This document shows positions 28,384 to 38,837 of a stretch of 64,000 nucleotides of DNA, one piece after another. The DNA lies in the NCBI GenBank assembly GCA_003022435.1, contig PXUA01000007.1, positions 62,001-126,000 on the forward strand, read 5' to 3'. The DNA is from Bacteroidetes bacterium SW_9_63_38 (GTDB lineage: Bacteria; Bacteroidota; Rhodothermia; Rhodothermales; Salinibacteraceae). A model generated the notes under the pieces. The model saw nothing but the letters and a program-made list of their open reading frames with translations, ran no database searches and was not told where the DNA came from. The position numbers were made by a program, and so were the translations under genes. The first letter of the stretch is position 1; each line of letters starts with the position of its first letter.

Positions 28384-28422
28384 CCCTGTTCGGTGGACAA
28401 CGCCGAACAGGGCTTTTCTTTT
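28384..28422 (+). terminator. Rho-independent terminator after tRNA-Phe
   Basis: CCCTGTTCGG (28384-28393) pairs perfectly with CCGAACAGGG (28403-28412) around a 9-nt loop, followed by CTTTTCTTTTT. Confidence 0.92.
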
Positions 28423-28567
28423 TAGAGAGGGTGCCCCTCGGCAATACCGGGGAGAAGAAGCAAATCAGCGGCCCCTCCCGATAGAAGCTGAGAACCTGTT
28501 TTGCGAGCGGGTGCGTCGCCGAGACACAGTGGGCGAAGGGCCATGGAGTGCCCAAATGAGCCTTGTA

Positions 28568-28585
28568 TACCGAAAGCTTTCGGTA
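28568..28585. repeat. 18-nt palindrome TACCGAAAGCTTTCGGTA
   Basis: Perfect palindrome in the 530-bp non-coding stretch between tRNA-Phe and the EF-hand gene. It differs only in the outer arm bases from the copy inside mutS. Confidence 0.75.
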
Positions 28586-28689
28586 CACCCAGATCTCCAG
28601 CGAAGAAGTCCTCCTGGAGTGGCAGTGAACGTCTCGCCAAACAGGTTCTGAACCTTCAATTGTCCCTTTCCCGCGATTGCATCGCGCCC

Positions 28690-28820
28690 TATGATGGTTA
28701 CAGGCGCAGTGTCCTTCCCCCCATGCCTCCGGGCGTCCGTTCATTGCAGGCAGATGGAGAGCTGAACGGCAACAGTGCCTCCGCCCTCCTCGACGACCGT
28801 CTGCTCACCTGCAATAGCAT
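28690..28820 (+). repeat. interspersed intergenic repeat copy
   Basis: Starts with GATGGTTACAGGCGCAGTGTC, then CCATGCCTCCGGGCGTCCG, TTCATTGCAGGCAGATGG, GAACGGCAACAGTGCC, and ends near CTGCAATAGCATCGG. Same order of blocks as the copy at 13628-13760, with lower identity. Confidence 0.6.
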
Positions 28821-28952
28821 CGGCTCTCTTCTTTCATTCGTCGCGACGCGTCGTTATCTACATTTTCCCTCACCGTGGACGACAAGCCCGCACGGCTGCG
28901 TGTCGAGCCCCTGCCTGTTGTCGTCTGTTCCCCCACACATCCCCTCCGCACC

Positions 28953-29513
28953 ATGCTTGGTCACCTGCAGCGTCAGAAGTCCCACCACTACTTTGAGCTT
29001 CTCGACCGGGACGAGGACGGGCATATCGACGGAGCCGATTTTAAAGCCCAGGCCGAGCGTCTGGCAAACGAGCGCGACCTGTCGGACGAGGAGCACGAGA
29101 CCCTGGAGGAACAGATGCTGGGCTGGTGGAACCAGTTGTGTGCAACGGCTGACGCCAACGACGACAATCAGGTGAGTCGAGGCGAGTGGGAAAACTTCTG
29201 GGACGCCATCCAGACCACTGTCGAGGACGGCAGCGACGAGAAGCGCGAGCAGATGCTCAGTAGCTTGGAGCAGGCCGGAAAGGTCACGTTTCAAACCATC
29301 GACGCCAGCGGCAGCGGCGAGGTCACGGAGGAGGAGTACGCCAACTGGCTCGAGGCCTGGGGGGCGGAAGGCAGTGACATGGCCTTCGATGAGCTTGATC
29401 GCTCCGGCGACGGCACGCTCTCCGAAGAGGATGTTGTGGAAGCGACCAAGGAATTTTACCTGTCCAACAAGTTCGATGCCCCCGGCAACCTGCTGTACGG
29501 CTCGCTCCAGTAG
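28953..29513 (+). CDS. four-EF-hand calcium-binding protein (calerythrin-like), 186 aa
   Basis: Four EF-hand loops are visible: DRDEDGHIDGADF, DANDDNQVSRGEW, DASGSGEVTEEEY and DRSGDGTLSEEDV. Each has acidic ligands at positions 1, 3, 5 and 12 or a close variant, so most should bind Ca2+. The spacing and the WWNQL and FWDAIQTT helices resemble calerythrin or sarcoplasmic-type proteins. There is no signal peptide, so a cytoplasmic Ca2+ buffer or sensor is likely. ATG at 28953 is chosen because the 26 codons before it encode Pro/Thr-rich, non-family sequence. Confidence 0.85.
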   Translation: MLGHLQRQKSHHYFELLDRDEDGHIDGADFKAQAERLANERDLSDEEHETLEEQMLGWWNQLCATADANDDNQVSRGEWENFWDAIQTTVEDGSDEKREQMLSSLEQAGKVTFQTIDASGSGEVTEEEYANWLEAWGAEGSDMAFDELDRSGDGTLSEEDVVEATKEFYLSNKFDAPGNLLYGSLQ

Positions 29514-29520
29514 CTCTCGT

Positions 29521-29544
29521 CTCCGCCGAACGGTCGGCGCGGAG
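29521..29544. terminator. possible bidirectional terminator hairpin
   Basis: CTCCG-CCGA and TCGG-CG-CGGAG can pair with a two-base bulge, lying exactly between the convergent EF-hand and exonuclease genes. No T-run; weak call. Confidence 0.35.
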
Positions 29545-29549
29545 GGCGG

Positions 29550-31229
29550 TTAGGCCTTCACCGGATCCGCGACTTCGTTGAGGATGTCGTCGGCAAACGC
29601 AGCGGCCGGTTGATCGTCCGCCCGTCGCAGAACGCTCAACTCATCCCGGTGGGCGTACGTCCAGTGCGAGAGCAGGCGGATCTCATCCGTAGCCCGCCTC
29701 GACAGATCGCTCGGCGGGGACGCGTCGTCGAAGTGAGTGTCGACCCCCTCTCGAAGCGTCGCCCGGTCCTCCGTGCTCGGGGGGAACGCACAGGACACCG
29801 CGTCCACGAACCGTCCGAAGCGCACGAATAGCACGTCGGTGCCGTCCATCGCGTCGGTCCGATGCACCAGGGCCGCGTTGTGCTGTCGCACCGGCGCCGC
29901 CATGAGCCGCTGCTTGTCGAGAATCGTTTCCAACTGCTCCAAGATGTCCCGAAATTCAGCGGCTTTTTCGAAGTCGAGATCCTCGGACGCCTGCTGCATC
30001 CGCTCGCGGAGTCGGTGGAGCACCGAGCGATCCTGCCCCGTCAGGAAGGCGCGCACCCGCCCCACCGCCTCGGCGTACGCCTCCGGGTCCTCATTCTCGC
30101 AGGGTGCCGTGCACCGGTCCATATCGGCGTAGAGGCAACGCTGCCCCAGGTGCAGGCGCTCGTCCTCGCACTCGCGAAGGCGAAAGAAGCGACTCGCTAT
30201 GTCGACCACCATCTCGGCCCGCTCGGTGTTGCGGACGGGCCCGTAGTACTCGGCACCGTCGTCGGCCAGGGTGCGGCTCCACGAAATCGTGGGATACTCG
30301 TGGGTGGTGTCGAGCCGGATGAACGGACGGTTGTAGTAGCGGCGCTGGGCCCGATTGTAACGCGGCTTCTCGGTCTTGATCAGGCGCGACTCACGCAGGA
30401 TGGCCTCCAGTTCAGTCCCGGTCGTCTCCCAGTCGACCGTGCGCACCTTCTGCAGCATCTTGCGCTTGCGAGCAGCCTTCGACTCCACAGCGGTGAAGTG
30501 GCTGCGCAGACGGTCGGAGAGTTGTTTGGCCTTGCCGATGTAGAGAGGGATGCCGCTGCTATTCTTGAACACGTACACCCCCGGCGCGTCCGGCGCCTCG
30601 GGCAGCTGCTCCTCACGAATGGTCTTGAGGTGATTCGGCACCTTGCGCACCTTCTGGTAGCGCCGGTGCTGGAAGGCGAGCAGGTCCTCGACCGTATCGA
30701 TCTCGTGCTCGAACGCGAGTTGGCTGAGGAGCCGCGCCAGCACGTGCCCCGTGGCCTCCGCGTCGCCGAGCGCCCGGTGCCGCCCGTCCACCGAGATGTC
30801 GTAAAACTGCACCAGCCGGCTCAGCCCCTTCGAGTCGAGGCCCGGCAGCAGCCGGCGCGCCAGCCGCACGGTGCAGAGCGTCTCGTTGGGCAGCGGGTCC
30901 TTCCCCATCCGCGCCAGCTCGGCGTCGAGAAACCCCTTGTCGAACGACAGGTTGTGGGCCGTCAGGATGCCGTCGCCCAGAACGTCGAGATAGCCGGGCA
31001 GTACCTCATCGATCGTCGGGGCATCGAACACCATGCCGGTAGTAATACCCGTCAGCTGCGTGATGCGTCCCGGGATGGACCGCTGGGGATTGACGAGCTG
31101 CTGAAACCGGTCCACAATCTCTCCGTCTTCCACCTTCACGGCCCCCACCTCAATGACCCGATTCTCTTCGGCCTTCGTGCCGGTCGTCTCGGTATCGGTA
31201 ACGACGAATGTGGCGTCGGAAACGTGCAT
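29550..31229 (-). CDS. DEDDh exonuclease fused to UvrC-like GIY-YIG nuclease, 559 aa
   Basis: The N-terminal 190 residues form a DnaQ-like 3'-5' exonuclease: FVVTDTETTGT (Exo I), ILTAHNLSFDKGFLD (Exo II) and HRALGDAEATGHVLARLL (Exo III, DEDDh). After a linker comes a GIY-YIG domain (PGVYVFKNSSGIPLYIGKAK) with the UvrC-type KPRYNRAQRRYYNRPFI. The C-terminus has a UvrC-like Cys cluster (CLYADMDRCTAPC) and a UVR-type helix pair. Similar fusions are known in other phyla and are annotated as DEDD exonuclease domain proteins. It may act in a UvrC-like incision-resection role. Start at ATG 31229 (MHVSDATFV). Confidence 0.88.
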   Translation of the reverse strand: MHVSDATFVVTDTETTGTKAEENRVIEVGAVKVEDGEIVDRFQQLVNPQRSIPGRITQLTGITTGMVFDAPTIDEVLPGYLDVLGDGILTAHNLSFDKGFLDAELARMGKDPLPNETLCTVRLARRLLPGLDSKGLSRLVQFYDISVDGRHRALGDAEATGHVLARLLSQLAFEHEIDTVEDLLAFQHRRYQKVRKVPNHLKTIREEQLPEAPDAPGVYVFKNSSGIPLYIGKAKQLSDRLRSHFTAVESKAARKRKMLQKVRTVDWETTGTELEAILRESRLIKTEKPRYNRAQRRYYNRPFIRLDTTHEYPTISWSRTLADDGAEYYGPVRNTERAEMVVDIASRFFRLRECEDERLHLGQRCLYADMDRCTAPCENEDPEAYAEAVGRVRAFLTGQDRSVLHRLRERMQQASEDLDFEKAAEFRDILEQLETILDKQRLMAAPVRQHNAALVHRTDAMDGTDVLFVRFGRFVDAVSCAFPPSTEDRATLREGVDTHFDDASPPSDLSRRATDEIRLLSHWTYAHRDELSVLRRADDQPAAAFADDILNEVADPVKA

Positions 31230-31548
31230 GGACTGGCCGGAGGCGCTCCTCGAACGAGTGCATCGTGACAAGTGCGGCTACATGTGTAGAGAATAAGCCC
31301 CGACACGGAGAACGTCCACCACCTCCCCGTAACAACCGTACCTTCAACGTCTCCGTTGAAGATGAAGACACGTGCAGTCCCCCCATCGACGTATCGTTCC
31401 GAACGGGCGACGTGCTCGGATACGCAACGGTACGGGGAAGCAAAAAGCCGACGAAGGTACTTCTCGGCCGTCTCTACGAGCAAACACGCCCCCCGCTCCA
31501 AGGTACAGGCATGTCGGTTGCCTCTCTTTGAGCAGACACCTCGCCCAC

Positions 31549-32613
31549 ATGGAATCCCCGGATGCCCCGCAGCAAACCGACATCTCCAACATTGGGGAGT
31601 TCGGCCTCATCGCCGTGCTCCGCGACAAACTCGGCGAGCCGTCCGACGACGACCTCGTCTCCGGCATCGGCGATGACACGGCCGTCTACCGCGTCGACGA
31701 CGATCGGGTGCACCTCCTGACGACCGATACGCTGACGGAGGGCATCCACTTCGACCGCGCGTTCATGCCGATGGAGCACCTCGGCTTCAAGGCCCTGTCG
31801 GTGAACGTGAGCGACATCGCAGCCATGAACGCCACGCCCCGCTACGCGACCGTCACGCTCGGCCTCTCACAGCAGGTGTCCGTCGAGATGGCGGAGACGA
31901 TCTACGAGGGCGTGAAGGAGGCATGCGACGCCTACGACATGACCGTGGTAGGCGGCGATACCGTGAGCGCGCACGCCCTGTCGCTGTCGGTGACAGTGGT
32001 CGGGGAGGCCGACGAGAACGATGTTGTATACCGCAGCGGTGCGCAGGTCGGCGATAAGCTCTGTGTGACCGGCGACATCGGCGCGTCCTACGCCGGCCTC
32101 AAGGTGCTGGTGCGCAACCGGCAGCAGCTCGACGAACAGGGTGAGGACTTCCAGCCCAACCTCGATCCGTTCTCGTACGTCATCCGGCGCCACCTGGCCC
32201 CCCCCGCGCAGCTGAAAACCGTCAAGGACTGGGCCGACGCCGGCGTCACCCCGAACGCGCTGATCGACATCTCCGACGGCCTCGCCTCGGAGGTCCATCA
32301 CCTCTGCGAAGCCAGCGAAGTAGGCGCGCAGCTCTACGAGCCCGCCCTCCCCATTGACCCGGAGACGCGCAATACGGCCACCGACTTCGGGGAAGACGTG
32401 AACCGCTACGCCCTCATCGGCGGCGAGGACTATGAACTCGTCTTTACGATGCCAGAGGAGGACCTGGACGCGCTCGACCCGCAGTCGTACACGGTCATCG
32501 GCGACATCGAAGCCCCGGAGGACCCGGACCATCCCGTGCTCATCCAACGTGCCGACGGGGAAAACGTCCCGCTTCAACCGGGCGGCTACGACCACTTTGA
32601 CGACCGGGCGTAA
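31549..32613 (+). CDS. thiL: thiamine-monophosphate kinase, 354 aa
   Basis: Phosphorylates thiamine monophosphate to the diphosphate cofactor that the E1 dehydrogenase in this window needs. PurM-like fold: the N-terminal GEFGLIAVLRDKLG, the metal-binding GIGDDTAVYRVDDD, LTTDTLTEGIHFDRAF, KALSVNVSDIAAMNATPRY, VVGGDTVSAHALSLSVTVVG, then DISDGLASEVHHLCEAS and LIGGEDYELVFT. The length is normal. ATG at 31549 chosen; the preceding open codons do not fit the family. The gene is convergent with the Hpt gene. Confidence 0.93.
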   Translation: MESPDAPQQTDISNIGEFGLIAVLRDKLGEPSDDDLVSGIGDDTAVYRVDDDRVHLLTTDTLTEGIHFDRAFMPMEHLGFKALSVNVSDIAAMNATPRYATVTLGLSQQVSVEMAETIYEGVKEACDAYDMTVVGGDTVSAHALSLSVTVVGEADENDVVYRSGAQVGDKLCVTGDIGASYAGLKVLVRNRQQLDEQGEDFQPNLDPFSYVIRRHLAPPAQLKTVKDWADAGVTPNALIDISDGLASEVHHLCEASEVGAQLYEPALPIDPETRNTATDFGEDVNRYALIGGEDYELVFTMPEEDLDALDPQSYTVIGDIEAPEDPDHPVLIQRADGENVPLQPGGYDHFDDRA

Positions 32614-32635
32614 CCCCCCTTCCCCGTTCCCCGGA

Positions 32636-35056
<2,421 letters not shown>

Positions 35057-35138
35057 CCGCAACTTCGAATTCCGAATGTCGAGGGTCGAATGAGAACTCG
35101 GCATTCGACATTCGCCACTCGCAATTCGACACTGATTT
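35057..35138 (+). repeat. word-like repeat between atpD and atpC
   Basis: Short repeated words AATTCCGAATGTCGAGG, GCATTCGACATTCG, CCACTCGCAATTCG. The words ACTCGCAATTCG also occur twice at 16416-16440, after the E1 gene. It is AT-richer than the neighbouring genes. Confidence 0.55.
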
Positions 35139-35579
35139 ATGGCCGACGAACTCGACGTTGACATCGTTACGCCGGACGAGCTCACGTTTCAGGGCTCGGC
35201 CAACGGCGTACGTGCGCCGGGCGTGGAAGGCTCCTTCGAGGTCCGGGAGGACCACGCCCCCTTGATTTCTGCCTTCGGGGTTGGGCCCCTAATCGTGAAG
35301 ACCGAGTCCGCTCGCGAGTATGCCGACATGCATGGCAGCCGTGTGATCTTTGCTACTAGTGGCGGCTTCCTGGAAATCCTTGACAACAAGGTGACCGTCC
35401 TCGCCGAAACGGTCGAACCGGCGTCGGAAATTGACGTGGAACGGGCCGAAAACGCGGAGGAGCGTGCCCTGCGTCGCCTCGACAAGGGACTGCAGGGCGA
35501 GGAGCGCGAAAAGCACGAGGCAGCCCTCGAACGCGCCCGGAACCGGCTCCGTGTCGCCATGGGCCAGGTAGGCGCATAG
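35139..35579 (+). CDS. atpC: F1 ATP synthase subunit epsilon, 146 aa
   Basis: Central-stalk regulatory subunit. The N-terminal beta-sandwich reads LDVDIVTPDELTFQGSANGV and FEVREDHAPLISAFGVGPLI, the typical VPG-E-FGVL-HAP region in divergent form. The C-terminal helical hairpin is longer and highly charged (ERALRRLDKGLQGEEREKHE). Cotranscribed with atpD. A weak terminator-like hairpin follows. Confidence 0.92.
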   Translation: MADELDVDIVTPDELTFQGSANGVRAPGVEGSFEVREDHAPLISAFGVGPLIVKTESAREYADMHGSRVIFATSGGFLEILDNKVTVLAETVEPASEIDVERAENAEERALRRLDKGLQGEEREKHEAALERARNRLRVAMGQVGA

Positions 35580-35621
35580 TCCTGACGCTTCCGCCCCACT
35601 CCTTCGCCGACATCCGACACG

Positions 35622-35665
35622 TCCCTGTATCGCCCCCCGGACGGTGCAGGGATTTGTTATTTTTC
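35622..35665 (+). terminator. possible terminator of atpDC
   Basis: TCCCTG (35622-35627) pairs with CAGGGA (35647-35652) with a GC-rich interior, followed by TTTGTTATTTTT. The stem is short and the loop large, so this is tentative. Confidence 0.4.
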
Positions 35666-35846
35666 ACCCGTTCTCCTCCGACTGAAGAGTATAACACCAA
35701 GTCGCTGAAGGATTCGGGGATGCAGATGTGTAGACACAAGAAATATCTACGCATCTCCCACGCATTTACCTACAGATATGTACGCCCGTACCCCAACGAA
35801 TCTTCTAGAGTTGGGATAAACGGAGTGTGGCATGACCGACCGGGCT

Positions 35847-35911
35847 GAAATGACAAGAGCCCGGCCGACTCATCGACCGGGCTTCTCATCAGCTCCCCGG
35901 GCTGGATTCGA
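35847..35911. repeat. 65-bp direct repeat, copy 1 (tRNA-Asn 3' end plus its terminator)
   Basis: Exactly identical to 36244-36308. The repeat contains the tRNA-Asn hairpin terminator and the 3' part of the tRNA up to the TTCGA of the T loop. The two copies are 397 bp apart and enclose the GIY-YIG gene. Similarity continues about 30 bp to the left with mismatches. Confidence 0.9.
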
Positions 35912-35954
35912 TCCCGCATGCCGACAGTTGTCGGCATAACAGCCGCATGCTCTA
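35889..35954 (-). pseudogene. tRNA-Asn remnant with inserted palindrome
   Basis: Read on the minus strand: part of the D arm (GTAGAGC), the anticodon region (GCGGCTGTTA), then the palindrome ATGCCGACAACTGTCGGCAT, then GCGGGATCGAATCCAGCC and CGGGGAG. The 5' acceptor is missing. The palindrome replaces the 3' anticodon strand, variable loop and 5' T strand of the intact tRNA-Asn at 36290-36361. The D-arm fragment also supplies the stop codon (CTA on the plus strand, 35952-35954) of the GIY-YIG gene. Confidence 0.8.
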
Positions 35955-36230
35955 CGTGTCCCCGATCCGCTCCTCCAGGTCGATCGTTCCTTCCACCACG
36001 TAGCGGGTCATCTTCCGACTCTTCCAACCCTTAAGAAGCTTCTCGGCCTGAATTGCCTCGTCCTTTGTCGAAAACTCCTGCTGAAAAACAAGGCGCCAGG
36101 GCCGGCAGCGCGCCGTAAACCCCGTCGAGGTCGAATTGTGATGCTCCACCCGACGTTCCGGATTCTGGGACCGTCCGACGCAGTACCGCCCATTCTCCTC
36201 CGACTGAAGAATGTAAACAGAGTGTGCCAT
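35952..36230 (-). CDS. small GIY-YIG nuclease (UPF0213/YhbQ-like), 92 aa
   Basis: Single-domain GIY-YIG protein: HSVYILQSEENGRYCVGRSQ holds the diverged GIY-YIG strands (VYI and YCVG), followed by RRVEHHNSTSTGFTARCRPW and the Glu-containing SRKMTRYVVEG helix. The length is normal for stand-alone members. Its stop codon is contributed by a tRNA-Asn fragment, and the gene lies between 65-bp direct repeats of the tRNA-Asn 3' region, so it looks like a cassette inserted at the tRNA. GIY-YIG proteins are often mobile-element nucleases, but the role here is inference. Confidence 0.8.
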   Translation of the reverse strand: MAHSVYILQSEENGRYCVGRSQNPERRVEHHNSTSTGFTARCRPWRLVFQQEFSTKDEAIQAEKLLKGWKSRKMTRYVVEGTIDLEERIGDT

Positions 36231-36243
36231 GACAAAACGGGCC

Positions 36244-36308
36244 GAAATGACAAGAGCCCGGCCGACTCATCGACCGGGCTTCTCATCAGCTCCCCGGGCT
36301 GGATTCGA
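36244..36308. repeat. 65-bp direct repeat, copy 2
   Basis: Copy belonging to the intact tRNA-Asn; see 35847-35911. The plus-strand segment AGCCCGG (36255-36261) pairs with CCGGGCT (36274-36280) and is probably the tRNA-Asn terminator hairpin. Confidence 0.9.
36255..36280 (-). terminator. hairpin downstream of tRNA-Asn
   Basis: AGCCCGG and CCGGGCT arms around a 12-nt loop, immediately 3' of the tRNA on the minus strand; followed by CTCTTGTCATTTC, only moderately T-rich. Duplicated at 35858-35883. Confidence 0.5.
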
Positions 36309-36361
36309 ACCAGCAGCCCTGCGGTTAACAGCCGCATGCTCTACCGTTGAGCTACCGAGGA
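36290..36361 (-). tRNA. tRNA-Asn (GTT)
   Basis: Full cloverleaf on the minus strand: acceptor TCCTCGG/CCGGGGA with one G-T pair, D arm GCTC/GAGC, anticodon stem TGCGG/CCGCA with loop CTGTTAA (anticodon GTT), T arm GCTGG-TTCGAAT-CCAGC, discriminator G, no encoded CCA. Confidence 0.93.
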
Positions 36362-36389
36362 TTATATGGATATAGCGAATTCGATGCGG

Positions 36390-36467
36390 CCTCGGGCTGG
36401 GTTCGATCCCGCGTGCCGACAGTTGCCGGCATAACAGCCACATGTTCTACCGTTGAGCTACCGAAGA
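36390..36467 (-). pseudogene. degenerate tRNA-Asn with inserted palindrome
   Basis: Upstream of the intact tRNA-Asn on the same strand. It keeps both acceptor strands (TCTTCGG and CCGAGG), the D arm with one mismatch (GCTC/GAAC) and the GTT anticodon (GGCTGTTA), but has ATGCCGGCAACTGTCGGCAC where the anticodon 3' strand, variable loop and T stem begin, and the T loop reads ATCGAAC. Unlikely to make a working tRNA. Confidence 0.75.
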
Positions 36468-36603
36468 ATCGAATGTTAGCGACGATAGGTATTTTGCTTA
36501 AAAACCGTTTGTAGGAACAGGGGATATTCGGAGGAGGTTCCGTCGGAGAACCGTCCGTTAGATCAACTCCGCAAGAAACGCTACGGGAACACCGAGCCGG
36601 GGG

Positions 36604-37952
36604 TCAAGGGGTGGATTCGCTCTTTCCGCTGGGCGCGGACGGAGTCCACTCGTTGTTGGAGCGATAGAGGTCCGGCAGGACTCCATCGGGGTTGAGCACT
36701 ACCCGCGAGACCGATTCCCCCTCCAGCACCACCTCCACCTGTCGCCGGCCGTTGAGCCAAGCATCCACGTCGACGCGGCGCTCTACGGTACGCCCGTCGG
36801 CGTACGTCGCTTTCAGAAACACCGGCATGGGCAACCGTCCCTCGTCGGCCACCGTCACCACGGTGCTGTCGCCCTGACAGCTGACCGACTGGATCGCGTG
36901 GTCCATCGTCCACGACTCGTAGAATGCTCCCCGCCAGAACCAGTCCAGCTCCCGCCCTGCTACGTCCTCGAAGGTATTGAAGAAGTCGTAGGGCGTGGGA
37001 TGCTCGTACGTCCACCGCTCCGCGTACATCCGATACGCCTCTCGAAACGTCTCCGCGCCCAGAATGCCGCGCAGTGCGTGTAGCATCACGCCCGGCTTGT
37101 CGTAGGAGGCCACGAACCGGGCGGGCCCATCAACCGGGTAGCGGTCGGCGTGGCGCATGGACGGGATCTCCACGAAGGTTACGGACCGGTGGTTGTGCTC
37201 CGAGCGGACCCAGGCGTTCTGATCCGGGTAAAAGGCGCTACGCCCCTCGGTCTCGTTGAAGGTCGTGGTGCCCTCGTCGAGCCACGCATATTTTTTCTCG
37301 TTGGTTCCCACAAGCATGGGAAACCACATGTGGCTGATCTCATGATAGGTGACCCCGAACAGGGCCTCAGACGAGGAGAGATCTCCCATCAGCGTGACCA
37401 TCAGGGACTCTATCCCACCCCCAATCGGCCCCTCAATCGTCGTCATCTGCGGGTATGGATATGGGAGCACCGTGTCCGAAAGGTGTGCGACCGTAAACTG
37501 TGCGAACTCGGCCGAGCGCCGCCAGGGAGCCTTCTCAGGGCGGTAGAAGGCGTGGATCATGCTCCGGCCCGTCCCGGTCTCGGTGGACGTGGCATCCCAC
37601 ACGAACTGCTTTGACGCCCCGACGGCAACGTCGCGCACCTGCTCCGCCGCGAACTGCCAGGTGAGGGTACTATCGCCCTCGGGTGTAGCCTCTGTGGCGA
37701 TACCCACCCCGCGCCCGGTACGGTCCACAACCGAGATCACGCTATCGGCGTTACGCGCCCGGTCCAGTCGAGCCTGAACGGAATCGGTCAGCACTGCGCC
37801 GGCGTTCTGCAGAGTGCCCGTGGCGCCGACCAGCCCCCCGGCACCGTTACCGATACGTTGTCGTCGGCGTACCCCATGTAGAACTCCCCATTGCCCTGAT
37901 AGGGCTCGGCCGTCCAGCCGTTGACGTCGTCGTGGACAGCCATCTGCGGGTA
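36604..37952 (-). pseudogene. M1-type (gluzincin) metallopeptidase, 5'-truncated and frameshifted
   Basis: The zinc site is intact: TYHEISHMWFPMLVG with HEISH, then WLDEGTTTFNETEG with the third ligand. The part upstream, YPQMAVHDDVNGWTAEPYQG and EFYMGYADDNVSVTVPGG, is the family's conserved pre-catalytic region. It is in a different frame from the rest; the switch falls in the run of six C at 37834-37839. Upstream of YPQMAV there is a stop, and the expected first 150-200 residues, including the signal peptide, are missing. The gene abuts the end of the next pseudogene, as if a deletion joined them. Homopolymer sequencing error could explain the frameshift but not the missing 5' end. Confidence 0.75.
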
Positions 37953-38044
37953 TCAGCAATCCATTCGCTGGATGCGAACCGAAACGACACACGTCATGAC
38001 TGTGAGCCCGCGGAGGGGACGTGCATGCTGCCCCCGTTGTCCTG

Positions 38045-38748
38045 TCAGTCGCCCCATCCTCCGATGTGCATCCGAACGAACGGCCCGCCCAACGTGGCGT
38101 CCGGGCCGCCGGACAGCGACTCGTCTCCCAGTTCCCAGTCGGCCCCGGACGGCACCCACAGGTATCCGGCGCGTATTCCAACCTGAAGCCCGCCCTCTCC
38201 GCGGTCACCGAGGAACCGGTATCCGCACCGGCCCCGAGACTCACCAGCAACTGCCCGCGGGTGAGCGTCGCGCTCTGATTCGGGTCCCGCAATACGTCGT
38301 CGAAGCTCTCCGCCCCAGTGCTACCAATGTCCAGCTGTACCGCGCCGCCCCCGAGGCCGAGTCGGATGCAGGCGCCAGCGCGGCGCGGGCCGAAACTGGT
38401 ACCCCAGCGTGAATACGCCGTAGCCCCCACCGGCGGCAATTGTCCGTCCACCCGTGGTGCGCGAGGGCCCAGCAAGCCCGTAGCCCTCGCCACCGATGAG
38501 GACGTGATCGCCCACAAGGCCGTATCCGCCCCCCCGGCGGCGATCAGGGTCGTAGAGACAGTCGGATACCCTTCCGACCGCAAACGCGTATTCAAGGCGT
38601 CGAGGGCCACTTCGTGAACGCCGAGGGCGAGGAAGCCGCCCCCTCCAGTCGACGACGCATTCGTCTTCGCCGACTGGGCCCATCCAGCGGCGCCCGATCC
38701 ACTCAGAAGCAGCGCCGCGAGCACAAGCATCCGTCCGAGTCGTCGCAT
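38045..38748 (-). pseudogene. exported glycine-rich envelope protein with multiple frameshifts
   Basis: Starts with a signal peptide (MRRLGRMLVLAALLLSGSGA). To read a smooth product one must change frame at least three times: after VSTTLIAAGG (at the run of seven C, 38529-38535), after GYGVFTLGYQF, and after GADTGSS, to end in FVRMHIGGWGD and stop at 38045. The restored chain is glycine-rich with alternating hydrophobic strands (LIGGEGYGLAGPSRTTGG, LQVGIRAGYLWVPSG), suggestive of an outer-membrane barrel. I do not recognise the family. Either decay or poor sequence quality. Confidence 0.6.
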
Positions 38749-38837
38749 CTATGCTCAATCCGAAGTCATCTCAGGGCTTCGTAATGGGTCCTGTCCGTTG
38801 ATTCGTACCGCCTGAGAGTCCTCCTGCCATCCCCGCG

